Assembly: GCF_022206305.1 (NCBI RefSeq) | Contig: NZ_JAKOIW010000007.1 | Coordinates: 204,784 to 268,783 of the forward strand | Direction: 5' to 3' | Source: Gordonia sp. 'Campus' | GTDB taxonomy: Bacteria; Actinomycetota; Actinomycetes; Mycobacteriales; Mycobacteriaceae | DNA: 64,000 bases | Position numbers and translations under genes: made by a program | Shown: one piece after another, positions 51,139-59,595 of the stretch | Layout: every line of letters starts with the position of its first letter | Numbering within the stretch: the first letter of the stretch is position 1 | Notes under the pieces: generated by a model | What the model saw: only the letters and a program-made list of their open reading frames with translations | What the model was told of the DNA's origin: nothing | Database searches by the model: none

Positions 51139-51419
51139 GCCCTCTACCTCCACCCCTGCGCCGGAATGTCCGTTTTCACGATAGTCCGGACTCGGCGCGT
51201 CGACGCACCGGCTCTCGTCGACGACCGAGCACATCTTCGGCCCGGAGGTCGTGGTCGGTTCCGGGCGCGCTGACCCCGGCGGCGTCGAAATTGCTGAGAG
51301 GCGCGTGTGAAACCGTGCCGATTCGCCCGTGCCCCGGCGCGTCTGCCCGGGACCGGCGTCTTCCGGCCCTAGATTGTGGAGTGGCCTCGTGTGACCAGAG
51401 TGAATGAAGGGAGAGTCGC

Positions 51420-52643
51420 ATGCCCAACTCCGTACTGTGGGTCTGTCTCGTCGCGGTCTGGCTCTTCGTGCTGGTCCCGATGGTCATCAAGGGTCGTCCG
51501 CAGATCCTGAAGTCCACCGACGCCGCCCGCAAGACCCGCCTGCTGCACCGCGGCGGGTCGCGCGCGAGCACCGCGACGCGAGACCGGCGCCGGTCATCGG
51601 CCAGGCACCCCCACGACCCGTCGTGGAAGTCGTCGCGGCGCACCGCGACTGCCACCCTCGACGAGGACAAGGCCGAGGACTCCGACATTTCTGAGGACAC
51701 CGCCGAGAGCACCACCACCACGCGTGTCCGTCGTGCCGGCAAGCCTGTCGTCGAGAAGCCGACCGTCGTGTCCAGCGATGACGCGGCCGACGACGACAAC
51801 GAGGACAGCGCCGAGCACACCGAGCTGCACACTGTCGACGGCGCCGATGATGATGCCGCGGATTCCGATGTCGAGGCGTCGGAGGACATCGAAGACGCCG
51901 AGTACGACGACGAGGTCGAGGACGACGCGGCCGATCACGAGGAAGACGCAGAGCTCGAGGACGCCGAGCTCGACGATGCGGAACCCGAGGACAACACAGA
52001 ACTCGAGGACGACGCCGATTTCGAGGACGCCGCCGATTTCGAGGACGCCACAGACGAACTCGACGAGGACGAGTACGACGACTACGCCCGTGGCTCCCGT
52101 GCGTCCGAGCCGCATGCCGAGGACGACGAGCCGGAGTCCGTCATCGACGAGGTCGAGGACGCCCCGGTGGCCCGGTCGCGGACCGAGCGGTCCGGTCGAC
52201 GCAGCGTGTACTCGTCGGAGAAAGAACGCGAACTCAAGTACCGCGAGCGCCAGCGGGTGACCCTCGGTCTGTTCGTCCTGACTCTGCTGGCCGTGGTCGC
52301 CGGATTCTTGACCGGGATGCCCGGCTGGGTGGCCACCGGGGTGCTGGGGCTGCTGCTCGTGGGATACCTCGCCTACCTGCGTCGTGCGGTGATGACCGAA
52401 CAGCAGATCCGCGCTCAACGAGCCGCGCGCGCCAAGCGGGCGGCGCGTGCCGAGCAGGAGCGGCGTCGACGCGCCGCTGCGGTCCCCGAGTTCGCGGCCG
52501 CACCGCCGCCTCCGCGTCTGCGCAGGCCCGGTGGCGCAACGGTTCTCGAGATCGACGACGAGGACCCCGTGTTCGACCACCTGCCGCCGTTCCAGCGCCG
52601 GCGCGTGGAGCGCGAGGACCATGAGTACCGCCGGGTCGGCTGA
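51420..52643 (+). CDS. glpR: GlpR/SepX-type divisome membrane protein
   Basis: A 407-residue protein. An N-terminal membrane helix (LWVCLVAVWLFVLVPMVIKG, residues 5-24) is followed by a basic stretch, then a long disordered acidic region (about 80-250, mostly Asp, Glu and Ala), and two more helices near 280-325 (LGLFVLTLLAVVAGFLTG and ATGVLGLLLVGYLAYL). The basic C-terminus is rich in Arg and Ala. The layout matches the Glp receptor GlpR of corynebacteria and SepX of Streptomyces, a membrane division protein. It follows glp and rimJ as in mycobacteria (Rv0996, from memory). ATG with GAAGGGAGAG upstream. Confidence 0.82.
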   Translation: MPNSVLWVCLVAVWLFVLVPMVIKGRPQILKSTDAARKTRLLHRGGSRASTATRDRRRSSARHPHDPSWKSSRRTATATLDEDKAEDSDISEDTAESTTTTRVRRAGKPVVEKPTVVSSDDAADDDNEDSAEHTELHTVDGADDDAADSDVEASEDIEDAEYDDEVEDDAADHEEDAELEDAELDDAEPEDNTELEDDADFEDAADFEDATDELDEDEYDDYARGSRASEPHAEDDEPESVIDEVEDAPVARSRTERSGRRSVYSSEKERELKYRERQRVTLGLFVLTLLAVVAGFLTGMPGWVATGVLGLLLVGYLAYLRRAVMTEQQIRAQRAARAKRAARAEQERRRRAAAVPEFAAAPPPPRLRRPGGATVLEIDDEDPVFDHLPPFQRRRVEREDHEYRRVG

Positions 52644-52666
52644 CCCTAGGACTCACACAACCAACG

Positions 52667-52709
52667 GACTCAGCAGTGGGTATCGATGATCGATACCCAC
52701 TGCTGAGTC
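52667..52709. terminator. Near-perfect bidirectional terminator
   Basis: A perfect 20-base stem (GACTCAGCAGTGGGTATCGA with its complement) and a three-base loop lies between the convergent glpR and unknown-protein genes. Confidence 0.85.
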
Positions 52710-52718
52710 GTTTCGGCA

Positions 52719-53462
52719 CTACTTGGTCAGCGCCGGCTTGCCGTGCGACTCGAGCCACGCCCGACCGGCCTTCGCCGCCTTCGACAACGCGAAACGTTCG
52801 CCGAGATAGGTCGCGGGCGCCCCGACGACGGGGATGTAGCTCAGCATGCGGAACACCGCCATCGGCTGCGGGCGCTTCTCGAACTCGTCGTCGACGGCCC
52901 GGAGGAGCTTGGCTGCGTCCCAGATCGCCTTGAACAACGACTTCTCGCGTTCTTTCGGTTCGTCGGGCAGCGACTTGCCCGACTCGGCGGTGACATCTGG
53001 GTTCGAGAGGTCTCGCTTGCACAGCACCGATGCGAGTAACTGCACCTGACTCTTGCGGTCGGTCACGCCGTACTCGCGGGCGATCGCGACGAGGACCATC
53101 GACTGGTTCGCGAAGCCGAGGTAGGGGGTCACCGGCAGACGTTTGGCCCAGATTCCGAAGACGCCCGGGAAGGCGACGGCGCCGGTGTTGAGCGTCCCGA
53201 TGCGGGTGACCCACCAGCTCGCCCGCTTGGCCATCGACCGTTCGCTCCAGCCCTTGGTCCCGGGCCAGTCAGCCGCGTCGAGCAGCTTCGACGCCGCGTG
53301 CTGGGCCTGCTGCAACCGAGAGTCGGCGTGGTCGTCGTCGTGGAAGGTGTGGCCCTTCAGACCCAGGGGGTCCCGCTCGGCCAGCGCGTCGAGAACGGGG
53401 TTGATCACCCCCACGACGTTGTCGAGAATTCCGGCCAACTGCTGATCAGACATCCGAGGCAC
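52719..53462 (-). CDS. Conserved-looking protein, unknown function
   Basis: A 247-residue protein, mostly alpha-helical with moderately hydrophobic segments (GTLNTGAVAFPGVFGIWAKR and VFRMLSYIPVVGAPATYLGE) and a preceding His/Asp cluster (HTFHDDDHADSRL) that could bind a metal. No signal peptide is seen. ATG 53462 or 53453 are both possible starts. I do not recognise the family. It is convergent with glpR and upstream of the tRNA-Ala gene. Confidence 0.6.
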   Translation of the reverse strand: MPRMSDQQLAGILDNVVGVINPVLDALAERDPLGLKGHTFHDDDHADSRLQQAQHAASKLLDAADWPGTKGWSERSMAKRASWWVTRIGTLNTGAVAFPGVFGIWAKRLPVTPYLGFANQSMVLVAIAREYGVTDRKSQVQLLASVLCKRDLSNPDVTAESGKSLPDEPKEREKSLFKAIWDAAKLLRAVDDEFEKRPQPMAVFRMLSYIPVVGAPATYLGERFALSKAAKAGRAWLESHGKPALTK

Positions 53463-53550
53463 CCGACCAGCCTAGCGGCGGGTGAGGCGTTTGGGTGTCG
53501 CCGGTCCGGGGCTGCTAGAGTGGCTCCCGGTTGGCGGTCACACGCCTCCC

Positions 53551-53623
53551 GGGGCTATGGCGCAGTTGGTAGCGCGACTCGTTCGCATCGAGTAGGTCTG
53601 GGGTTCGATTCCCCATAGCTCCA
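53551..53623 (+). tRNA. tRNA-Ala (anticodon CGC)
   Basis: A full cloverleaf: acceptor GGGGCTA / TAGCTCC with one G-T pair, D-arm GCGC-AGTTGGTA-GCGC, anticodon stem ACTCG / CGAGT around the loop TTCGCAT (anticodon CGC, reading GCG), variable loop AGGTC, T-arm TGGGG-TTCGATT-CCCCA. The discriminator is A; CCA is not encoded. A terminator follows eight bases later. Confidence 0.95.
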
Positions 53624-53630
53624 CCGGCAG

Positions 53631-53664
53631 AACCCGGGTGACAATACCGTCACCTGGGTTTTTT
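53631..53664 (+). terminator. Terminator after tRNA-Ala
   Basis: AACCCGGGTGAC pairs with GTCACCTGGGTT (one G-T pair) around a six-base loop, followed by a T run (TTTT). Confidence 0.85.
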
Positions 53665-53856
53665 CGTGTCGCAGGTGGGTTGGCCTCGGGACTCGGGGCG
53701 TAGAGTGGCACCAACTGGATCGAACATCTGACAGAGAACTGTTGGCGTCTCCGGTGTCGGACGCTGACCCGTCCGGTGACCAAGTCAGGTGGCGTCGGTG
53801 ATCATGGTGTCCCGTGTCGTAGGTACCCCGCAAACAACGCGGAACGGACTGCGGCG

Positions 53857-54282
53857 ATGAAGCCCCTACTCGGACCGGCTCGGGTCCGTTTCGGTGTCGA
53901 CCCCGGCGCGGCCGTCGCGGGTGCGTGGTATCCGTACACCGTGCAACTCGCCGAGGAACTCCCCGGCATGCTTGCCGCCGCGCGGGCCCGCGTCGGCGAC
54001 ATCAGTGGGATCGACGTGAACTGGAACAGCTTTCGGAGACTGCCGGGGCTCGATTCGCCGGACTCGCCGGAGACACCTCCGCTGATGACGCTGACCACCG
54101 CGGGGAGGACTGTCACCCTGCTGGTCATCCCGCCGCGGACGGCGTCGTCGCTGGCGGCCATCCTGCTGCGTCAGGCCAGCGACAGCGTCATCACGGGCAG
54201 CCAATGCCATTCCCTCGAATACCGTCGCGCCGAACGGATTCTGGTCCGCGCTGGGGTTGCCTGCCCGCAGGGTGCCCGCTGA
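53857..54282 (+). CDS. DUF5994-type small protein
   Basis: A 141-residue protein resembling the DUF5994 family of actinobacteria: VRFGVDPGAAVAGAWYPYTVQLAEELPGML near the N-terminus, then IDVNWNSFRRLPG and TLLVIPPRTASSLAAILLRQA. It has no signal peptide or membrane helix. Family members have no known function. The ATG at 53857 is chosen because it begins directly before the conserved domain. Confidence 0.6.
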   Translation: MKPLLGPARVRFGVDPGAAVAGAWYPYTVQLAEELPGMLAAARARVGDISGIDVNWNSFRRLPGLDSPDSPETPPLMTLTTAGRTVTLLVIPPRTASSLAAILLRQASDSVITGSQCHSLEYRRAERILVRAGVACPQGAR

Positions 54283-54368
54283 TCGGACGACGCGCCCGGT
54301 CGCGGTGAGGGTGTCGGCCCGTCCGCTTCGGGCCTCGAAGCGGGGTACCGCGGTGTAGTTTCTCGCTC

Positions 54369-54806
54369 ATGACCGCCGCGATGCTCACGTTCGCCGGAAC
54401 GCTGCTGGTCGCCATGATCGGCGCGGTCATCGCCCGGCTCGACGCCAACGATCGGCACCAGAAGCTGTCGCAAAAGGTCGACATCCTGGTCAAACTGCCG
54501 CACGAGTCGCAGGCGCATGAGCGGATGAACGGCATCGTCCTCGACGCGATCAACGAATTGGCGGAGTACGAACATCGCCGGCGCAGCGCCGTCTTCCAAC
54601 GACGGGCGTTGACGATGGCCTTCCTCGCGTGGCTCGTCGTCGTGGGACTGCGGATCTCGGCCGAGCAGTTCGACATCGGCCATTACGAGAGCATCATGCA
54701 CTACGTCGCCGTGACGCTGCTGGTGCTAGGTTTCGTTCTCGTGCTGGCCTCGGCGGTCGCGACGATCCGCGACATCCGGCACCGCGACGAGGAACCCGCG
54801 GACTGA
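54369..54806 (+). CDS. Small membrane protein with three helices, unknown function
   Basis: A 145-residue protein. Helices are predicted near residues 3-22 (AAMLTFAGTLLVAMIGAVIA), 77-97 (RALTMAFLAWLVVVGLRI) and 113-135 (VAVTLLVLGFVLVLASAVATI); a charged, possibly coiled-coil segment (ANDRHQKLSQKVDILVKLPH) follows helix 1. The C-terminus is charged (RDIRHRDEEPAD). No family recognised. Confidence 0.6.
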   Translation: MTAAMLTFAGTLLVAMIGAVIARLDANDRHQKLSQKVDILVKLPHESQAHERMNGIVLDAINELAEYEHRRRSAVFQRRALTMAFLAWLVVVGLRISAEQFDIGHYESIMHYVAVTLLVLGFVLVLASAVATIRDIRHRDEEPAD

Positions 54807-54864
54807 TCGCGCCGGTCCGGCCAAACTCGCACCCCCGCCTGAGACGGTTTGTTAGCTTTCGTCC

Positions 54865-55812
54865 ATGAGATCGACGAAGATCCTGGTAGCGCTGGTCGTC
54901 GCCGTCTGCGGGGCGCTCATGGTGATGACCGCGGCTCCGGCGCGAGCCGACACCCTGCCGGTCACCTACAACTTTCTCGCGGGCATCCCGGACGAACTGA
55001 CCGATCCGGGCGGCTCGCTGCCCGGCTCCAACGACTGGAACTGCACGCCGAGCGCGCGCCACCCCAACCCGGTGATCCTTGCTCACGGGACCGGGGGATC
55101 GCAGCAGACCAACTGGGGCACCTACGTGCCGCTGCTGAAGAACGAGGGATACTGCGTCTATGCACTGACCTACGGTGCGATCAAGGGCGCCCCGTGGCCC
55201 ATCAGCGCCATCGGTGGGATGGGTGAGATGTCCGCCAGCGCTGCCGAATTCGGTGCGTTCGTGGACAAGGTGCGCCGGGCGACCGGAGCGCCGAAGGTCG
55301 ACGTCGTCGGCCACTCGCAGGGGACTGTGGTGCCCGCCTACTACGCGAAGTATCTCGGGGGCCGCGACGCCATCGACAAGTACGTGTCGCTGGCTCCCGC
55401 GTGGCGGGGGTCCGGGGTCGGCGGAAACGATGTGATCATGCCGATCGTCCGGTCCCTGGGACTGCGACCCGAGCAGGTGCCTCTCTGTCAGGCGTGCGCG
55501 CAACTCGATCCGGGCGCGCAGGTGCTCCGTCAGGTCGCGGAGGGCGGTTACTACCTGCCGTCGATCCAGTACACCAACATCGCCACCCGCTACGACGAAC
55601 TGGTGGTGCCGTACTGGCTCGGTCTGCCCCCGGGCGGTCCCAACGTCCGCAACATCATTGTGCAGGAAGGTTGTTCGGTCGACTTCACCGAGCACGCCGG
55701 GATCGCGGGTTCGCGTCGTGCAGCGCATTTCGTGCTCAACGCTCTCGACCCCGACCATCCCCGAGCCGTCCCGTGTGACCGGGCCGCGCCCGTCACGGGA
55801 AGCCCGTTCTGA
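54865..55812 (+). CDS. Secreted triacylglycerol lipase/esterase (class 2 type)
   Basis: A 315-residue secreted alpha/beta hydrolase. A signal peptide (KILVALVVAVCGALMVMTAA) is cut near residue 28 (ARA). The oxyanion region is ILAHGTGGSQQTNWGTY, nucleophile S151 lies in VVGHSQGTVVP, and the catalytic Asp and His are likely in YDELVVPY and IVQEGC/FTEHAGI. Three Cys pairs suggest disulfides in the envelope. It resembles mycobacterial and Streptomyces lipases of the EstA/class 2 group and probably hydrolyses acylglycerols or cell-wall lipids. Confidence 0.82.
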   Translation: MRSTKILVALVVAVCGALMVMTAAPARADTLPVTYNFLAGIPDELTDPGGSLPGSNDWNCTPSARHPNPVILAHGTGGSQQTNWGTYVPLLKNEGYCVYALTYGAIKGAPWPISAIGGMGEMSASAAEFGAFVDKVRRATGAPKVDVVGHSQGTVVPAYYAKYLGGRDAIDKYVSLAPAWRGSGVGGNDVIMPIVRSLGLRPEQVPLCQACAQLDPGAQVLRQVAEGGYYLPSIQYTNIATRYDELVVPYWLGLPPGGPNVRNIIVQEGCSVDFTEHAGIAGSRRAAHFVLNALDPDHPRAVPCDRAAPVTGSPF

Positions 55813-55830
55813 GTCCACCGCCGGGTTCGG

Positions 55831-56154
55831 TCAGGCGATGCCCACGGCGCGTAGGCCGGCGGCGGTTGCCGCGGCAAGGATCACCACAACGGCCAGCGGC
55901 GCCCTCATCAACGCGGCGACCACCCCCACCGTCACCCCGGCGGGGCGGGCCCAGCCCGCGAAGTCGTGTTCGATGAACAGCGCGCCGGTCACCGCGACGG
56001 CGACCAGGAGTACCACGGTCGCGCGGTCCATCACCTTCTCCGTCTCGTCGGACATCGAGATCCGGTGGCGCAGTACCGGACCGGCCGCGCGCATCGCGTA
56101 GGTGCCGACCGCCAGGAGTGCCACCCCGACCCCGAGGGCGAGTCCACCCGTCAT
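55831..56154 (-). CDS. azlD: Branched-chain amino acid exporter, small subunit AzlD
   Basis: A 107-residue protein with four hydrophobic helices (GLALGVGVALLAVGTYAMRA; RATVVLLVAVAVTGALF; RPAGVTVGVVAALM; APLAVVVILAAATAAGL), matching AzlD. It overlaps the azlC stop (ATGA). With AzlC it exports branched-chain amino acids or analogues such as 4-azaleucine. Confidence 0.82.
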   Translation of the reverse strand: MTGGLALGVGVALLAVGTYAMRAAGPVLRHRISMSDETEKVMDRATVVLLVAVAVTGALFIEHDFAGWARPAGVTVGVVAALMRAPLAVVVILAAATAAGLRAVGIA

Positions 56155-56933
56155 CGAGTGCCCCCGGAGACGTCGCTGTGCGACTGTTGCGTTCGCGCCT
56201 GCTCGCCGGGGATGAACGGATCGGTGTGCACCGGCGACGAGGCGAGGGCAGGCCCGGTCGAGCGAGCCCGCCGGATCGCCTCCAGCGCAACGAAACCGCC
56301 GAGCGCGCCGATGACGGGCAATCCCGCCGGGAGGAATGGGGTCGATGCCACGGCGACGGCCGCACCGACTGCCACCGCGGCCCACGTCGCGCCGTCGCGC
56401 AGCGCCGGGATCGCAAGCGCGGCAAGCAGGGCGGGGAAAGCTGCGTCGAGACCGAGGGCTTCGGGGTGCGCCAGCGCGCCACCGAGGGCAGCGCCCAGCG
56501 CGGCACCGACCGGCCATGACACGAGGACTCCCAGACCGCAGAACAGGAATGCCGCTCGTGCGCGAGGGGGATCGGATTCGGCTGTCGTGACCGCGGCCGT
56601 CTCGTCGTTGATCAGATGGGCGCCGAAGAACACCTCCGCCGCTCCGCGCAGATGCTTGCCGATTGCGAGTCCATATCCGAAGTTGCGCGTGTTCACCAGC
56701 AGACCCGCAAGTGCGGCGAGGACCGGGGCCCCGCCTGCGGCCAGGATGCCGACGAAGACGAACTCCGACGAGCCGGCGAGGACCACGGTCGCGATGAGCA
56801 CGATCTGCCACAGCGCGAGACCTGCGCCATGCGCGGCAACCCCATACGACGCGCCGATGACGAGGACGGACAGGGACATCACCACGACGGCCCGCCGAGT
56901 CGCCGCATCGAGTGTTCTCCAAGCCGAACGCAT
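56151..56933 (-). CDS. azlC: Branched-chain amino acid exporter, large subunit AzlC
   Basis: A 260-residue membrane protein of the AzlC family with about seven helices. Family marks: ASYGVAAHGAGLALWQIVLIA, AGSSEFVFVGILAAGGAPV, LLVNTRNFGYGLAIGKHL (conserved N-x-R-x-x-x-Y-G) and VSWPVGAALGAALGG. The ATG overlaps nothing upstream; a 58-base gap with the divergent regulator holds the promoters. The AzlCD pair exports branched-chain amino acids. Confidence 0.87.
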   Translation of the reverse strand: MRSAWRTLDAATRRAVVVMSLSVLVIGASYGVAAHGAGLALWQIVLIATVVLAGSSEFVFVGILAAGGAPVLAALAGLLVNTRNFGYGLAIGKHLRGAAEVFFGAHLINDETAAVTTAESDPPRARAAFLFCGLGVLVSWPVGAALGAALGGALAHPEALGLDAAFPALLAALAIPALRDGATWAAVAVGAAVAVASTPFLPAGLPVIGALGGFVALEAIRRARSTGPALASSPVHTDPFIPGEQARTQQSHSDVSGGTR

Positions 56934-56991
56934 GACTACTATAGTGAACAGGAATGCTGGTGTTCGTCAAGATGGACGATCGGACGGTTTG

Positions 56992-57555
56992 ATGAACGAC
57001 TCTTCTTCGGTGAACCCGAAAGAGCTGGTGGCGGCGTCGCTCAAGCGCGAACGAACGCGTGCCGGACTGTCCCTGACTGAGCTGGCGCGCCGTGCGGGTG
57101 TCGGGAAGTCGACGCTGTCGCAGCTCGAGTCCGGGGACGGAAATCCCAGTGTCGAGACGCTGTGGGCGCTCTCGACGGCGTTGGGCGTGCCGTTCTCGGC
57201 GTTGTTGGACTCGCCCGCGCCCACCGTCGAGATCATCCGACTCGGCGAGGGGCCCGTCATCCCCGCCGCCGACGCCGACTATTCCGCGACCCTGCTCTCC
57301 ACCGCCGCCCCGGGATCGCGCCGCGACATGTACGTCATCCGCGCCGAGCCGGGCAAGCCGAGAGTGTCCGCACCGCACGCCCGGGGGATGCGCGAGCATG
57401 TCGTGATCAGCAGTGGCCGAGCACGTCTCGGCCCCATCAGCGCGCCCGAAACGCTCTCGGCGGGCGATTACATCTCGTATCCGGGCGACGTCGAGCACGT
57501 CTTCGACGCCCTCGAGCCCGGCACGGTGGCCGTCATGCTGAACGAGATCTTCTGA
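56992..57555 (+). CDS. XRE-family regulator with C-terminal cupin
   Basis: A 187-residue regulator. Residues 10-65 are a Cro/C1-type helix-turn-helix (LKRERTRAGLSLTELARRAGVGKSTLSQLESGDGNPSVETL), and residues 105-185 a cupin (GMREHVVISSGRARLGP, LSAGDYISYPGDVEHVFDAL), which usually binds a small effector. It is divergent from azlCD, 58 bases away, so it probably controls that exporter, a pairing often seen with this class of regulators. Confidence 0.85.
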   Translation: MNDSSSVNPKELVAASLKRERTRAGLSLTELARRAGVGKSTLSQLESGDGNPSVETLWALSTALGVPFSALLDSPAPTVEIIRLGEGPVIPAADADYSATLLSTAAPGSRRDMYVIRAEPGKPRVSAPHARGMREHVVISSGRARLGPISAPETLSAGDYISYPGDVEHVFDALEPGTVAVMLNEIF

Positions 57556-57884
57556 GCTCCGCTGTCGCGCCGCACGGAATCTCGGGGCGGTCGCGCGCAG
57601 CGAGTCGAGACGAGGCCTCGATCGCGACCTGCATCACAACGATTCGCCACATCGGTTACCGACGCGTACTGTTGCGTTCAGTGATGCGCCCGGCAACCGG
57701 GACGCGTCAAGCGTCGTAGAACGCCTCTCTCGCAGGTCGGTACCCACCGAAATCGCCGGGCCACCTGCCATTGACTTCATACGGCGAACGAGCTCGCGCA
57801 CCCGCGTGTTCGCCACCGGCACAGCCCACCGGCACCTCGTCGTGCTGTTCGCGTGCCATGCACAGGAAGAACCCTGCACACTCG
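57556..57884 (+). other. Noncoding leader upstream of the DEAD-box helicase gene
   Basis: About 330 bases without a convincing gene. Two GC-rich inverted stretches around 57660-57710 (GACGCG...CGCGTC and CCCGG-CAA-CCGGG) can fold. Long structured leaders are common before cold-induced RNA helicase genes, often bound by their own product. A short frame in the helicase reading frame (from 57771) is possible but has no good ribosome site. Confidence 0.4.
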
Positions 57885-59543
57885 ATGACTGCTGTACTCG
57901 AAACCTCGTCGGCGCACACCACCTCGGACGCCGTTGCGTCTGACTCGCCGTCGTTCCAATCACTCGGTGTCCCAGCCGAACTCGTCAAGGTCCTGTCCGC
58001 TCAGGGTAAGGTCAACGCCTTCCCGATCCAGGCCGATACCCTGCCCGACACGCTCGACGGCAAGGACGTCCTCGGCCGCGGCAAGACCGGCTCGGGCAAG
58101 ACCCTGGCCTTCTCCATCCCGCTCGTCGCCGGACTGGCCGAGATGGAGGTCAAGCGTTACGTCGGTGCCCCCACCGGGCTCATCCTCGCGCCGACCCGTG
58201 AGCTGGCCACCCAGATCGCCGCGGTCGTCGAGCCGCTGGCCGCGTCGGTCGGCCTGACCGTCACCACCGTCTTCGGCGGTGTGAAGCAGACCCGCCAGGA
58301 ACAGGCATTCCGCCGGGGCGTCGACATCGTCGTGGCCTGCCCGGGGCGGCTCGAAGACCTCATGCGTCAGGGCATCGTCCGTCTCGACGAGGTCGAGATC
58401 ACGGTGATCGACGAAGCCGACCACATGGCCGACCTCGGCTTCCTGCCGGTTGTCACCAAGCTCCTGGCCGCCACCCCCGCAGAGGGACAGCGGATGCTGT
58501 TCTCGGCGACGCTGGACAACGGTGTCGACAAACTGGCGAAGCGGTTCCTCGACAATCCGGTTCTGCACTCCGTGGACTCAGCGGAGTCCCCGGTCGCCGC
58601 CATGACCCACCACGTCTTCGAGGTCTCCTCCGCCGACAAGGCGTCCCTCGTCGCCGAACTCGCCTCGGGCACCGGCCGCCGAATCCTGTTCATGCGGACC
58701 AAGCATCAGGCCAAGAAGCTCGCGAAGAAGCTGAGCGAAGAAGGAATTCCGGCCGTCGACCTGCACGGCAACCTCAGCCAGGCGCAGCGCGACCGCAACC
58801 TCGCCGCCTTCGGTGAAGGCGATGTACGCGTGCTCGTCGCCACCGACGTCGCCGCCCGCGGTGTCCACGTCGACGGCATCGAGCTGGTCGTCCACGTCGA
58901 CCCGCCGGCCGAGCACAAGGCCTACCTGCACCGTTCGGGCCGTACGGCCCGCGCGGGCAGCGCTGGTGACGTGGTGACCGTGTGCCTGCACGAGCAGCGT
59001 CGTGAGGTCGCCCAGTTGCTGCGCAAGGCCAAGATCAAGGTCACCCCGACCAGCGTCACCCCCGGATCCGACGCCGTGGACGAGCTCGTCGGCGAGCGTG
59101 CACCGCGTGTCTCCGCGGCAGCGCGGGCCGCAGCCGAATCCGCTCGAGGCGGAGGCCAGGGTGGGCGTTCGCACGGCGGACGTTCCCAGGGCGGTCGTTC
59201 GCAGGGCGGGCGCGGTGGCGGCCGACCGGGCCGTGGACGCGGTGAGAGCCGTGGCAACGGCGCCCGTGCCGACAGCCGCGGTGAAGGCCGTGGCGAGAGC
59301 CGCGGGGACAACCGCGGGCGTCCCGCGCGCGACGACTCACGGTCGGCGGGCAGCGGGTCGCGCCGCTCGGGTGGTCAGCGCTCGACCGACGCACGTTCGA
59401 CGGGTCAGTCTCGATCGGCCGGGCAGTCGCGCTCGACGGGGCAGGCGCGTTCCGCCGGCCAGTCGCGCTCCGGTGATCAGCACCGTGCGGGCGGACGTCC
59501 GCAGGGTCGGCGCGCCAGCCGTCCGGCAGGCTCGCCGGCCTGA
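57885..59543 (+). CDS. DEAD-box RNA helicase with RG/SR-rich tail
   Basis: A 552-residue helicase (start 57885; ATG 57858 in frame is possible). All core motifs are seen: Q motif FPIQ, Walker A GRGKTGSGKT, PTRELATQ, DEAD (VIDEADHMADLGF), SAT (LFSATLD), ATDVAARGVHV and HRSGRTARAG. The last 140 residues are disordered: GGRSQGGRSQGGRGGGRPG, then SRGEGRGESRGDNRG and QSRSAGQSRSTGQARSAGQS repeats, an RNA-binding tail like that of RhlE/CsdA types. It likely remodels ribosomal or structured mRNA, especially in the cold. A strong bidirectional terminator follows. Confidence 0.9.
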   Translation: MTAVLETSSAHTTSDAVASDSPSFQSLGVPAELVKVLSAQGKVNAFPIQADTLPDTLDGKDVLGRGKTGSGKTLAFSIPLVAGLAEMEVKRYVGAPTGLILAPTRELATQIAAVVEPLAASVGLTVTTVFGGVKQTRQEQAFRRGVDIVVACPGRLEDLMRQGIVRLDEVEITVIDEADHMADLGFLPVVTKLLAATPAEGQRMLFSATLDNGVDKLAKRFLDNPVLHSVDSAESPVAAMTHHVFEVSSADKASLVAELASGTGRRILFMRTKHQAKKLAKKLSEEGIPAVDLHGNLSQAQRDRNLAAFGEGDVRVLVATDVAARGVHVDGIELVVHVDPPAEHKAYLHRSGRTARAGSAGDVVTVCLHEQRREVAQLLRKAKIKVTPTSVTPGSDAVDELVGERAPRVSAAARAAAESARGGGQGGRSHGGRSQGGRSQGGRGGGRPGRGRGESRGNGARADSRGEGRGESRGDNRGRPARDDSRSAGSGSRRSGGQRSTDARSTGQSRSAGQSRSTGQARSAGQSRSGDQHRAGGRPQGRRASRPAGSPA

Positions 59544-59560
59544 CAACTGACAAGCAAGAC

Positions 59561-59595
59561 TCCTGCCCGCCTGAAGTCACTTCAGGCGGGCAGGA
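59561..59595. terminator. Bidirectional terminator between helicase and DinB/SCP2-like genes
   Basis: TCCTGCCCGCCTGAAGT and its exact complement, 17-base arms separated by a single base (the innermost pairs probably open to form the loop). The stop codon of the convergent minus-strand gene lies inside the second arm. Confidence 0.85.

Noticed and set aside
51700..52080. Repetitive GA/GC-rich stretch looking like a tandem repeat
   Set aside because: It codes for the Asp/Glu/Ala-rich acidic linker of GlpR; the periodicity is codon-level and not a DNA repeat element.
52667..52709. Possible further copy of the 73-bp repeat
   Set aside because: It is a simple 43-base terminator palindrome without the CAAACCCACC arms.
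53551..53623. Integration (att) site at the tRNA-Ala gene
   Set aside because: No duplicated 3' tRNA end or integrase gene is seen near it; neighbouring genes look ordinary.
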